Source: Carnimonas bestiolae (GTDB taxonomy: Bacteria; Pseudomonadota; Gammaproteobacteria; Pseudomonadales; Halomonadaceae). Taken from it: 64,000 bases of DNA. Positions 1-8,397 of this stretch are shown here, piece by piece. The notes under the pieces are model-generated. The model had not been told where the DNA came from. It was given only the letters and a program-made list of their open reading frames with translations, and ran no database searches. Position numbers and translations under genes: made by a program. The stretch lies in the NCBI RefSeq assembly GCF_051251125.1, contig NZ_JBPCZL010000003.1; one strand, 5' to 3'. Numbering within the stretch: position 1 is the stretch's first letter; every line of letters begins with the position of its first letter.

Positions 1-378
1 AAAATCGTCCGCCGAACTGGGCAAGTAGCGTGTTAACACGTTGGGCAACTGACGACGCGCCTGCTCAACCACGTCGAGCAGCATGTTAGTGAGGCGCGCA
101 GGGTTATTCACTTCATGCAGCACCAGCGAGAACGCCCCCACCACCAGAATCGACAGCCCGCCCAAAATGATGAGGGTCAGCAGCGCCACCGTGATTGCGC
201 GAGCGAAGCGGTAAGAGATCAACCGCTCTACCATCGGCGTAAGCGCATTAATCAGCTCAAACACCAGTAGCCCCGCCAGCATGGGTGCCAGCAGCTTGAA
301 CGGCAGCAATAGAATCAGAGACACCGCAGCGATAATCAAACTGGCTAATTCAGTGCGCGACACCGTTATGTTTTTCAT
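1..378 (-). CDS. AI-2E family permease, N-terminal part (runs off the window)
   Basis: Read on the minus strand from an ATG at 378, this frame stays open to the window edge (about 126 residues seen). It begins MKNITVSRTELASLII and has long hydrophobic stretches separated by short charged loops: LIIAAVSLILLLPFKLLAPMLA-like at about 14-35 and a second pair around 60-90. It also has the charged loop RLISYRFARAI. This layout is typical of the N-terminus of AI-2E/PerM/YhhT permeases, which have about 8 membrane segments in about 350 residues. Family members are inner-membrane exporters whose substrates are mostly unproven. The gene is divergent from valS. The C-terminal half is outside the window, so the family call rests on the first third only. 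Confidence 0.7.
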   Translation of the reverse strand, partial: MKNITVSRTELASLIIAAVSLILLLPFKLLAPMLAGLLVFELINALTPMVERLISYRFARAITVALLTLIILGGLSILVVGAFSLVLHEVNNPARLTNMLLDVVEQARRQLPNVLTRYLPSSADDF

Positions 379-560
379 AATCACCCACATTCAGCAACCG
401 CTCGGCGGTCGATAGCAATAAGGCTTAACAGAGCGCGCAGTGTAGCCCCTCACCGCAATAAATCGAACTGCTTTTTCGTCATCCCTCAACGCGACACGCC
501 ATACCGTTTGCTTATCGCTTCACGCAATTTTCCGCCGCGCGTAACTGAGCGGCCAAAGAC

Positions 561-591
561 TGTGACGGAGGACGACTGAAACGCGTATAAT
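561..591 (+). promoter_or_regulatory. Candidate sigma-70 promoter of valS
   Basis: A perfect TATAAT lies at 586-591. About 18 bases upstream is the -35-like hexamer GTGACG/TGTGAC (561-567), which is a weak match to TTGACA. Transcription from here would give a leader of roughly 90 bases before the valS start at 689. The rest of the 379-688 gap is the divergent promoter region for the AI-2E gene, and nothing else is recognisable in it. Confidence 0.5.
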
Positions 592-688
592 CGGAGCCAT
601 TTTCCGCTGCGGCTAGCGCCTTTACGGTGTCTTGCGCAGTCACGCTATTAGTCATTCACCATCACATTTGAGCCGCTACATGGAACCG

Positions 689-3640
689 ATGGATAAAACC
701 TACTCCCCCAATGAGCTGGAAGAGCGCTGGTATCAGCGTTGGGAACAGCAGGGCCTATTTGCGCCCGCTGGTCATGGCACGCCCTTTTCGCTAATGATTC
801 CGCCCCCCAACGTGACCGGCAGCCTGCACATGGGCCACGGTTTCGGCATGACGCTGATGGATACCCTGGTGCGCTTCAAGCGCATGCAGGGGTATAACAC
901 CCTGTGGCAGCCCGGCACCGACCACGCCGGTATCGCTACTCAGATGCTGGTCGAGCGCAAGGTGCAGGCCGAGGAAGGCAAAACCCGCCACGATTTGGGC
1001 CGCGATGCATTCATCGACAAGGTGTGGGAATGGAAGGAAGAGTCCGGCGGCAACATTAGCCGCCAGCTGCGCCGACTGGGCGGCAGCCCCGATTGGTCGC
1101 GCGAGCGCTTCACCATGGACGATGGTCTGCAGAATGCGGTCAAGGAAGCCTTCGTGCGGCTGCACGAGGATGGCCTCATCTATCGTGGCAAGCGCCTGGT
1201 CAACTGGGACCCGGTACTGAATACCGCCATTTCCGATCTCGAAGTCGAGAACAAGGAAGTGGCCGGCCATATGTGGCACTTCAAGTATCCGCTGTCGGGC
1301 GGCGAAACCTACGAATACATCGAGCGCGACGCCGACGGCAACATTACCAAGCGCGAAACCCGCGACTACATCTCGATCGCTACCACCCGTCCCGAAACCA
1401 TGCTGGGCGATGGCGCGATTGCGGTGCACCCTTCCGACCAGCGCTACGCGCCGCTGGTGGGCAAACTGTGTGAGATTCCGGTTGGCCCCAAAGCGCTGCG
1501 CCGCCAGATTCCCATCATCACCGACGAACACCCCGACCCGACCTTCGGCTCCGGTGCGGTGAAGATTACCGGCGCTCACGACTTCAACGACCACGAGGTC
1601 GCCAAGCGCCATCAGCTGCCCATGTACGAATTAATGGACCTAAGCGGCCACATGCGCAGCGATGGGCTCTCCTATGAAGAGAGCGCGGCGGTTGCTACCG
1701 CCATCGCTCAAGGCAGCGATAGCCGCAGCGACGTGAGCACCATCAACCTGGTGCCGGATGAGTTTCGCGGTCTCGATCGCTTTGAAGCGCGCCAGCGCGT
1801 GGTCGAGGCCGTTACCGGCGAAGGGCTGGCGGTGCTCAACGATGATGGCGAGCCGCTGGTCGAGAACAAAACCATCATGCAGCCGTTCGGCGATCGCTCT
1901 GGCACCGTTATCGAGCCACTGCTAACGGCGCAGTGGTTTGTGTCGATCAAACCGCTGGCCGAGCCAGCCATCAAGGCGGTGGAAAACGGCGATATCAAAT
2001 TCGTGCCGAAAAGCTACGAGAACATGTACTTCGCCTGGATGCGCGATATTCAGGACTGGTGCATTTCGCGTCAGCTGTGGTGGGGGCACCGCATTCCCGC
2101 ATGGTACGACCAGCAGGGCAACTGCTACGTGGGCCGCAGTGAGGAGGAGGTGCGCCGCACTGAAGGGCTCGGCGACGACGTCGAACTGCGTCAGGACGAC
2201 GACGTACTCGACACCTGGTTCAGCTCCGGCCTATGGACCTTTGCCACCCTGGGATGGCCCGAGCAAACCGAGGCGCTAAAAACCTTCCATCCCACCGATG
2301 TACTGGTGACCGGCTTCGACATCATCTTTTTCTGGGTAGCACGCATGATCATGCTAACCCTGAAGTTTACCGGACAGGTGCCGTTCAAGACCGTCTACAT
2401 GACGGGCCTAGTGCGCGATGGTCAGGGCCAGAAGATGTCGAAGTCGAAAGGCAACGTGCTCGACCCGATCGATTTGATCGACGGCATTGGGCTTGAGCAA
2501 CTGGTCGATAAACGCACCGGCAACATGATGCAGCCGCAGAAGGCCGAGAAGATTGCCAAGGCAACGCGCAAGGAGTATCCCGACGGCATCGAGGCGCACG
2601 GCACCGATGCGTTGCGCTACACCTTCCTATCGCTGGCCTCGACCGGACGCGATATCAAATTCGATATCAATCGTCTCGATGGCTACCGTAACTTCTGTAA
2701 CAAGCTGTGGAATGCCGCACGCTACGTGCTCTCCAATGCCGAAGGCGAGGATTGCGGTCAACACGGCGAGACCGTCGAGCTAAGCCGCGCGGATCGCTAC
2801 ATCATTTCGCGCTTGCAGCTGATTGAAGCGCAGTTGACCAAACACCTTGAGGAATATCGCTTCGATCTGGCCTCACAGGCGCTCTATGAATTTGTCTGGA
2901 ACGACTACTGCGACTGGTACCTTGAGCTATCCAAACCGGTACTGTGGGACGACAGCGCTAGCGCTGAGCTGAAGCGCGGCACCCGCCGCACGCTGGTACG
3001 CGTGCTGGAAGTGATCCTGCGTCTCGCGCACCCGATGATGCCGTTCATTACCGAAGAAATCTGGCAGCGCGTTGCGCCGCTGGCAGGCATCGAGCTCACA
3101 CCGGATAGCTCGATCATGGTGCAGCCATGGCCCAACGCCGACCAGTCGCGAGTCGATCACGCCGCCATCGACGATATCGAGTGGGTGAAACACGTCATCG
3201 TGGCGGTGCGTAACATTCGTGCTGAAATGAACATCGCGCCCGGCAAGGCGCTGCCGCTGATTCTAAGCGGTGGCGATGACAGCGACCGCCGTCGCTTGCA
3301 GGAAAATTGTCGAGTGCTTAGCAAACTGGCCAAGCTCGAAAGCGTTGAGTTCGCCGCCGCAGATGACGCACCGCTGTCGGCACTGGGCCACGTGGGGGCG
3401 CTGGAAGTGCGCGTGCCGATGGCCGGCTTTATCGACAAGGAGGCCGAGCTCAAGCGTATCGACAAGCAGCTCGAGCAAAGCCGCAAGGCCATCGACGGTA
3501 TTGAGCGCAAACTGTCCAATCAGGGCTTCGTTGCCAAAGCACCAGCCGAGGTGGTCGAGAAAGAGCGCAGCCGCTTGGAAGAGCAGCGCCAGTCGATCAC
3601 ACTGCTGGAGACACAGCGCGACAAGATCGCAGCGCTGTAA
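689..3640 (+). CDS. valS: Valyl-tRNA synthetase
   Basis: Class Ia aminoacyl-tRNA synthetase that charges tRNA-Val with valine in the cytoplasm and edits misactivated threonine. It has about 983 residues, slightly longer than E. coli ValS (951). The HIGH motif appears as HMGH at about residues 47-50 after PPPNVTGSL. The KMSKS motif is exact at about 582-586. The CP1 editing region lies between them, followed by an anticodon-binding domain and a C-terminal charged coiled-coil arm from about residue 900. The frame is open from a TTG at 632. I chose ATG 689 (MDKTYSP), which matches the usual family N-terminus and has GGAA seven bases upstream. ATG 680 is the alternative. A strong terminator follows. 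Confidence 0.97.
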   Translation: MDKTYSPNELEERWYQRWEQQGLFAPAGHGTPFSLMIPPPNVTGSLHMGHGFGMTLMDTLVRFKRMQGYNTLWQPGTDHAGIATQMLVERKVQAEEGKTRHDLGRDAFIDKVWEWKEESGGNISRQLRRLGGSPDWSRERFTMDDGLQNAVKEAFVRLHEDGLIYRGKRLVNWDPVLNTAISDLEVENKEVAGHMWHFKYPLSGGETYEYIERDADGNITKRETRDYISIATTRPETMLGDGAIAVHPSDQRYAPLVGKLCEIPVGPKALRRQIPIITDEHPDPTFGSGAVKITGAHDFNDHEVAKRHQLPMYELMDLSGHMRSDGLSYEESAAVATAIAQGSDSRSDVSTINLVPDEFRGLDRFEARQRVVEAVTGEGLAVLNDDGEPLVENKTIMQPFGDRSGTVIEPLLTAQWFVSIKPLAEPAIKAVENGDIKFVPKSYENMYFAWMRDIQDWCISRQLWWGHRIPAWYDQQGNCYVGRSEEEVRRTEGLGDDVELRQDDDVLDTWFSSGLWTFATLGWPEQTEALKTFHPTDVLVTGFDIIFFWVARMIMLTLKFTGQVPFKTVYMTGLVRDGQGQKMSKSKGNVLDPIDLIDGIGLEQLVDKRTGNMMQPQKAEKIAKATRKEYPDGIEAHGTDALRYTFLSLASTGRDIKFDINRLDGYRNFCNKLWNAARYVLSNAEGEDCGQHGETVELSRADRYIISRLQLIEAQLTKHLEEYRFDLASQALYEFVWNDYCDWYLELSKPVLWDDSASAELKRGTRRTLVRVLEVILRLAHPMMPFITEEIWQRVAPLAGIELTPDSSIMVQPWPNADQSRVDHAAIDDIEWVKHVIVAVRNIRAEMNIAPGKALPLILSGGDDSDRRRLQENCRVLSKLAKLESVEFAAADDAPLSALGHVGALEVRVPMAGFIDKEAELKRIDKQLEQSRKAIDGIERKLSNQGFVAKAPAEVVEKERSRLEEQRQSITLLETQRDKIAAL

Positions 3641-3673
3641 CGCTCGCCTAAGCAGTATTCGACGCTCAAAAGC

Positions 3674-3707
3674 AAAGGGCCGTGGGAGCAATTCCCACGG
3701 CCCTTTT
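3674..3707 (+). terminator. Rho-independent terminator after valS
   Basis: A 14-bp perfect stem (3674-3687 with 3692-3705) encloses a GCAA loop and is followed by a short T tract. It sits 34 bases after the valS stop. Confidence 0.9.
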
Positions 3708-3795
3708 GTATGTCCATCCCTACGCCAAGCGGAGCCGAGCAGGTAATTTTCACTCTTTTTACGCGGGAATGTCACGCTCACTATCCATTCAACAT

Positions 3796-3812
3796 GTTGC
3801 ACATCATGCAAC
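3796..3812. promoter_or_regulatory. Inverted repeat in the promoter region of the first PAP2 gene
   Basis: GTTGCA-CATCA-TGCAAC is a perfect 6-bp inverted repeat with a 5-base spacer. It lies 22 bases upstream of a TATAAT at 3835-3840 that could serve as the -10 of the downstream gene. The shape suits a dimeric repressor or activator site, but no regulator can be named. Confidence 0.35.
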
Positions 3813-3861
3813 TCACGTAAAATAAATTGAAACTTATAATACTGATACATCAAGGGATAAC

Positions 3862-4557
3862 ATGAAGAGTGCAGCACTCATACGTTGCTACTTCGCAGCA
3901 CTGCTGCTGTTTGGCAGCTGGCTGTTGTTTCGTGCGCAATGGGACGCGCTCGACACGCGCCTGTTTTTCTATTTCAACCAATATCTCACCCCGGCCCACC
4001 CGCGGTTCGTGAATACGCTGGCGCTGACTAACGCGCGTTTCTTCGATTCGATTATCTTTTGTACGATGCTAGCGATTCTCGCGTTCAATCTGCTCAGACA
4101 TCTTAGCGTGCAGGGATTTTGCTACTGGTTCAGCATCGCGCTGGTGATGTCAGCATGCTCGGGCGTTGCCACCGATATCATTCACGTGATGCTTGATTAT
4201 GCGCGCCCTAGCCCCGCCTACTTGCACGATAATGTGCACCTTATTACCACACTCACCGACTATAATGTGAAGGATGCGGTGAGTAACAGCTTCCCCGGCG
4301 ACCACGGCGTACACGCCATGATCTTCGCTGCCTTTATGTTGCGCTTTGCCAACCGACTGTGGGCAGCCGTGGCAATAGTGCTGGCGCTGCTGGTGACCTG
4401 CCCCCGCATTATGGTGGGCGCGCACGCCTTCAGCGATGTTTATGTCGGATCGCTTACACTAGTGCTTTTGCTCACACCGTGGTTTATGTTTACCCCGCTT
4501 CAGCGCTGGGTAGAAACGCAGCTGATGGGCATTTTCAATCCTAAATCCAACATTTAA
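3862..4557 (+). CDS. PAP2-family membrane phosphatase (first of two paralogues)
   Basis: 231 residues with about six membrane segments. The type 2 phosphatidic acid phosphatase signature is present: ARPSP at about 113-117 (motif 1 Arg), FPGDH at about 143-147 (the PSGH position), and PRIMVGAHAFSD near 180-191 (SR-x5-H-x3-D with Pro-Arg). The catalytic His pair and Asp are intact. Family members remove phosphate from lipid A, Kdo, undecaprenyl pyrophosphate or phospholipids at the outer face of the inner membrane, and the substrate here cannot be read from sequence. It is followed 53 bases later by a paralogue in the same direction, so the two probably form one transcript. Confidence 0.85.
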   Translation: MKSAALIRCYFAALLLFGSWLLFRAQWDALDTRLFFYFNQYLTPAHPRFVNTLALTNARFFDSIIFCTMLAILAFNLLRHLSVQGFCYWFSIALVMSACSGVATDIIHVMLDYARPSPAYLHDNVHLITTLTDYNVKDAVSNSFPGDHGVHAMIFAAFMLRFANRLWAAVAIVLALLVTCPRIMVGAHAFSDVYVGSLTLVLLLTPWFMFTPLQRWVETQLMGIFNPKSNI

Positions 4558-4610
4558 CGCTGTCGTGCCAACACGTACGATCCGTTGTTGACTACCCGTA
4601 GATACCGTAC

Positions 4611-5333
4611 ATGTCTCTGAAACGAATTCTGACCCTCAACCTTTTGGGGCTACTCATTCTGTTTAGCTGGTGGCAAACCACGCTGCCGATCTGGCCCGCG
4701 CTCGACGAGTGGATATTCTTCTCGTTCAACCACACCATTACCGAACAGCACCCCCTGTGGGTGACCCTGCTGGGGGCGCTAAACACGCGCATCTATGATG
4801 CGGCCACCTTCTTCCTGATGCTGTTTGTGCTGGTGCTGGCGATGTTCGAAGACAAGCGCCCGGCACGAGTGTGGCACTGGTTCTCGATTGGCTTCGTAAT
4901 GCTGGCCAGCGCCGGTATTATCGCGCTGATCAACAATAAGCTGCCCTACGCGCACGAAAGCCCGTCGCTCTTTTTCCATGACATGGGCGAGCACGTGAAT
5001 TACGTATCGCAGATGGTGTCATTCAAGGCGAAGGATAGCGCTGGCGATAGCTTCCCCGGCGATCATGGCATGATGCTGCTGGTATTTACCTCCTTCGTCA
5101 TGCGCTACGCGCCGCGCAAGTGGACGCCCATCGCCATTATCATGGCGCTCTGCTTCAGCATGCCGCGCATTATTGTCGGCGCGCACTGGTTCGAGGACGT
5201 TTACATGGCGTCACTGGCAATCGGGCTGATCTATCTGCCCTGGGTACTGATGACTCCCCTCAGCGACCGCTGCATTCGAGGTGTTGAGCGGCTGCTGCGC
5301 CTCACCCACCTGCCCGGCACCCAACGCCTATAA
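4611..5333 (+). CDS. PAP2-family membrane phosphatase (second paralogue)
   Basis: 240 residues, clearly related to the upstream gene along its whole length: same layout, same FPGDHG at about 144-149, same PRIIVGAHWFED near 183-194. Membrane segments are at about 7-25, 62-82, 90-108, 150-165, 170-186 and 200-215. Motif 1 differs: the first paralogue has YARPSPAY and this one has YAHESPSL, so the usual Arg-Pro is not conserved. The phosphotransfer His and the acid His/Asp are kept. It may have a different lipid or sugar-phosphate substrate, or reduced activity. A terminator follows four bases after the stop. Confidence 0.82.
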   Translation: MSLKRILTLNLLGLLILFSWWQTTLPIWPALDEWIFFSFNHTITEQHPLWVTLLGALNTRIYDAATFFLMLFVLVLAMFEDKRPARVWHWFSIGFVMLASAGIIALINNKLPYAHESPSLFFHDMGEHVNYVSQMVSFKAKDSAGDSFPGDHGMMLLVFTSFVMRYAPRKWTPIAIIMALCFSMPRIIVGAHWFEDVYMASLAIGLIYLPWVLMTPLSDRCIRGVERLLRLTHLPGTQRL

Positions 5334-5336
5334 GCA

Positions 5337-5370
5337 TTGGCCCCACTCGCTACCCAGCCAGTGGGGCCAA
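5337..5370 (+). terminator. Terminator after the PAP2 pair
   Basis: An 11-bp stem TTGGCCCCACT / AGTGGGGCCAA encloses a 12-base loop and is followed by ATCGTTT. It ends the tandem phosphatase transcript. Confidence 0.75.
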
Positions 5371-5456
5371 ATCGTTTATGCCCGCAAAAAACCGCCTCAG
5401 CCGACGCGGCTGCGCTATGCTGATGACACCAATAACAACGATAGCGAGCCTTCATC

Positions 5457-5651
5457 ATGCGCTTCCTTCACGCATCAACCCTTGTAATGCTTACCACACT
5501 GGCTGCCGGCTGCGTTAGCAACGACTACCCGCCTGATTCATGCGGCGGCGTTAACAAGACCGCCAATCCTGAAGTCGTCGCCCCCAAAACCTTTTCGCTC
5601 GACCCCGTATGCCTTTATCGCTCGGTGTTCGACAACCCAGGTCGCCAATAA
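5457..5651 (+). CDS. Small predicted lipoprotein
   Basis: 64 residues. The N-terminus MRFLHASTLVMLTTLAAGC is a good lipoprotein signal: a basic residue, a hydrophobic core and the lipobox LAAGC with Cys19. The mature part is only 46 residues, contains two further Cys (SCGG and PVCLY) and resembles no family I know. The last 37 bases overlap the 3' end of the convergent gene at 5615. No strong ribosome-binding site is visible (GCGAG at about -11). It is supported mainly by the signal peptide. Confidence 0.45.
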   Translation: MRFLHASTLVMLTTLAAGCVSNDYPPDSCGGVNKTANPEVVAPKTFSLDPVCLYRSVFDNPGRQ

Positions 5652-6820
5652 AAGCCGCTGCGGTGACCGGTGTTATCCAAGTAAAGATCGGTCAGACTAA
5701 GAAATCCACCGTTCAGGCTGGCGGGATACTCCAGGTCATCGCCATCTATCACCCTCATTACCCCCACAATCGGACGCTCATGGCTATCGTCGGTTACATG
5801 CGCGACTTCCGGGCAAAACGTCTTGGTCCACACCCCCACAATATCTCCACCATTATAAAGCAGTGGTGTGACGCAGGATGAAATGCCGCCTCGCTTTATA
5901 AGAAAGTACGGATTACCGGTATCCACTTGCGCACGAAGCTGTTCTTTATTGATAGCAACGTCAGCCAGTATGCGGTGCTCCATAGTGAGAAGGTTGCCAC
6001 CGTCGCGCGCCCTGATAGCCCTACTTTCAGTTGGCGGCGGCGCATTAAACTCAGCATAGGTATCAGTTAGCTTTACTGAGCTAAACAGCCCGATAAAGTC
6101 CAGCCCTAACGCATTAAGTTCGCTGCCGACCCAAATCGGATAGTTTTTGACGTGTCTACCCGCTACGTCAACGTTCTTGATAATGCCCAGCCTGAGCACT
6201 GTTTCCCCTTTTGAATAGGTAGAACCATACTTGATCGCGATATTATCGAACACCTGCACGCCACTCGCCTTGGCGCTGGCATTACTGATGGTGCTGACAG
6301 GCATGCCGGTATCCACAACGAAGGGGGTCGATACGCCATTCACCTGGGTTGCTATCGTGGGAGTGATATACAAAAAGTCGTTATACCCCTTGTCGTAATC
6401 AACACGCGCGAGGCCACTTTTCCCAGTAATTTCAACAGGAGGCATATCGCCTTGTTTGATACGCGCCAATTGCGACGATATATCTTTTAACTGCCTGATA
6501 TAGCCCTCAGGAAATAGATCAGACAAATCGAACGATGTTATTTTAGCTGCATCACTAGCCGCCTGGTTATAATTTAGCGTCTTGAAGCTAGCAAACATGC
6601 TTTTGATAACGTGAATACGCGGATCGTCCAACCGCGCCCTACTTGAAGGTTTGTCGGCGCCTTGATACGTCGCGCCACGAATGTCGTCATTGGTCAAGAG
6701 CGGCGTCTGGCCCCACCACTGACCCGATTTAACGACCAACACTACGACCACCGCAGCGCACAAACATAGACCCAACAAGAAAAGCATCGTATGCCGAAGA
6801 GGTAGTTTCATCAGTCGCAT
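5615..6820 (-). CDS. Membrane-anchored protein with two aspartyl-protease DTG motifs
   Basis: 401 residues. A single hydrophobic segment at about 12-30 anchors the protein, with the remainder probably periplasmic. FVVDTGMPVSTIS puts one catalytic-type DTG at 170-172. About 70 residues later ALGLDFIGLFSSVKL matches the hydrophobic-Gly partner motif of retropepsin-like folds. A second half has ILADVAINKEQLRAQVDTGNPYFLI, with DTG at 300-302. Bacterial retropepsin-like proteins usually carry one such motif and act as dimers, so this looks like a two-lobed, pepsin-like arrangement. Substrate and true activity are unknown. A downstream in-frame ATG at 6811 is an alternative start. G+C is lower than in the flanking genes. 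Confidence 0.7.
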   Translation of the reverse strand: MRLMKLPLRHTMLFLLGLCLCAAVVVVLVVKSGQWWGQTPLLTNDDIRGATYQGADKPSSRARLDDPRIHVIKSMFASFKTLNYNQAASDAAKITSFDLSDLFPEGYIRQLKDISSQLARIKQGDMPPVEITGKSGLARVDYDKGYNDFLYITPTIATQVNGVSTPFVVDTGMPVSTISNASAKASGVQVFDNIAIKYGSTYSKGETVLRLGIIKNVDVAGRHVKNYPIWVGSELNALGLDFIGLFSSVKLTDTYAEFNAPPPTESRAIRARDGGNLLTMEHRILADVAINKEQLRAQVDTGNPYFLIKRGGISSCVTPLLYNGGDIVGVWTKTFCPEVAHVTDDSHERPIVGVMRVIDGDDLEYPASLNGGFLSLTDLYLDNTGHRSGFYWRPGLSNTER

Positions 6821-6948
6821 GCTCGATGTCTTAAAAAGCTGAAATTAAGGATTTTGTGACAGTATTCCATTTTGTAGCAAATTTTTGCTTGATTCATATA
6901 CATTCTCATATCCACATAATTTGCAAGGGAACGCGGGGGTTATTATTG

Positions 6949-7281
6949 ATGACTAAAGAAAAACCGGATGTAATAAAATTTGCCCTGCCCCCCCGTCCTA
7001 AACCCTCTTTGTTAGAACTGCCCTTTCTATTTATGACACCGAAATTCGCTTTTCGGACAGGAGTAGTGATCGGCGTATTGGTCATCTTATGTTTTTTCTA
7101 TAACTCTAGCGCCTCTGAATTCACAGGTGGTATGAACAGGGCTGGGGCTGGCCAAGGGATGTTTGTAGGACTAGTTGTTCTATTGTGCGTTCCTTTGGCG
7201 ATGGGATGGATGTGCAAAAGGAAAGTGAAAGCGCTCCATAAAAAATATGGGAGACGGGGTGCGATTAATAAAAAGGTATAG
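6949..7281 (+). CDS. Small membrane protein of unknown function
   Basis: 110 residues from ATG 6949, which has a G-rich stretch about ten bases upstream. The frame is open from a GTG at 6856 but that N-terminus looks unlike protein. It has two hydrophobic segments (FRTGVVIGVLVILCFF at about 38-53 and GMFVGLVVLLCVPLAMGW at about 69-86), with a proline-rich N-terminus and a very basic tail (KRKVKALHKKYGRRG). It is A+T-richer than its neighbours and divergent from the DTG protein. I do not recognise a family. Confidence 0.55.
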   Translation: MTKEKPDVIKFALPPRPKPSLLELPFLFMTPKFAFRTGVVIGVLVILCFFYNSSASEFTGGMNRAGAGQGMFVGLVVLLCVPLAMGWMCKRKVKALHKKYGRRGAINKKV

Positions 7282-7480
7282 CACTGTCAAAGCTGCTACC
7301 TAAGAAACCAAGCTAAACATCGCTGGGCTATATACCGCTACCACAGCAGCTTGGGATGCACCTGCTATATACGGCCAAACTCACGAAAACGAAAGCAACA
7401 TGCACGGCGACGATTTGGCTAAGCAACCGCCTCTCCCCTAAGCGCAAAGCTACTCGCCAATAAAACTCCCCCCCAACGAA

Positions 7481-7512
7481 AGCCCCCATGGCCTGAGGCG
7501 CTCATGGGGGCT
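7481..7512 (-). terminator. Terminator of the pst operon
   Basis: A 10-bp stem (7481-7490 with 7503-7512) lies 28 bases beyond the pstB stop. On the minus strand it is followed by TTTCGTT. Confidence 0.65.
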
Positions 7513-7540
7513 AAGTGTCGTGCGAAGGCAAGCTCGTCGG

Positions 7541-8395
7541 CTATCCGTAGCGTCCGGTAATGTAGTCTTCGGTTTGCTTGTTGCGCGGTTGGGTGAATAT
7601 CTTCGAGGTGCGGTCGTATTCGATCAGCTCGCCCAAATACATGAAGGCAGTGGTGTCGGATACGCGGGCGGCCTGCTGCATGTTGTGGGTCACGATGACG
7701 ATGGTGTAGTCCTGCTTGAGCTCGTTGACCAGGTCTTCGATGTAGCCGGTCGAGATCGGGTCGAGTGCTGAGGTGGGTTCGTCGAGCAGAATCACTTCGG
7801 GTTTCACTGCGATACTGCGTGCGATACACAGACGCTGCTGCTGGCCGCCGGAGAGCGCTTGGCCGCTTTGACGCAGCTTATCCTTCACTTCGTCCCACAG
7901 CGCGGCTTTGCGCAGCGCCCACTCCACGCGTTCTTCCATTTCTCGACGCGGCAAGCGCTCATACAGCTTCACGCCGAAGGCGATGTTATCGAACACCGAC
8001 ATCGGAAACGGGGTCGGGCGCTGAAACACCATGCCCACGCGCGCGCGCAGCAGGTTGATATCGATACTGCGATCGTTGATATCGTTGCCGTCCAGCAGCA
8101 ACCGACCTTTGGTATGCATGTTGGGGTAAAGGTCATGGATGCGATTGAAGCAGCGCAGCAGCGTTGATTTACCGCAGCCGGAAGGACCGATAAAGGCCGT
8201 TACTTCGTTGGCAGGAATCTCCATGCTGATATTTTTCAGCGCATGAAACTTGCCGTAGTAGAAGTTCAAGTCATCTACCAGCAGCTTGGTGCTGTTTGGC
8301 GTGTTGTTGGCACCACGTTCAGTCAGCGTGACGCCCGGCGTCACTTGCGGCTGCGTTTCCGGCGCGGAGGCGGAATAAGCGTTCGTCGAGGGCAT
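7541..8395 (-). CDS. pstB: Phosphate ABC transporter ATP-binding protein
   Basis: 284 residues. Cytoplasmic ATPase of the high-affinity phosphate importer PstSCAB. Walker A GPSGCGKST is at about 70-78, the signature LSGGQQQRLCIAR at 181-193, and Walker B with D-loop ILLDEPTSALDP at about 202-213. Q-loop sequence FQRPTPFPMSVFDNI is characteristic of PstB. A 30-residue low-complexity N-terminus precedes the domain. The start lies 2 bases after the pstA stop, so the genes are translated as an operon. No phoU follows: the transcript ends in a hairpin just downstream. Confidence 0.97.
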   Translation of the reverse strand: MPSTNAYSASAPETQPQVTPGVTLTERGANNTPNSTKLLVDDLNFYYGKFHALKNISMEIPANEVTAFIGPSGCGKSTLLRCFNRIHDLYPNMHTKGRLLLDGNDINDRSIDINLLRARVGMVFQRPTPFPMSVFDNIAFGVKLYERLPRREMEERVEWALRKAALWDEVKDKLRQSGQALSGGQQQRLCIARSIAVKPEVILLDEPTSALDPISTGYIEDLVNELKQDYTIVIVTHNMQQAARVSDTTAFMYLGELIEYDRTSKIFTQPRNKQTEDYITGRYG

Positions 8396-8397
8396 GA

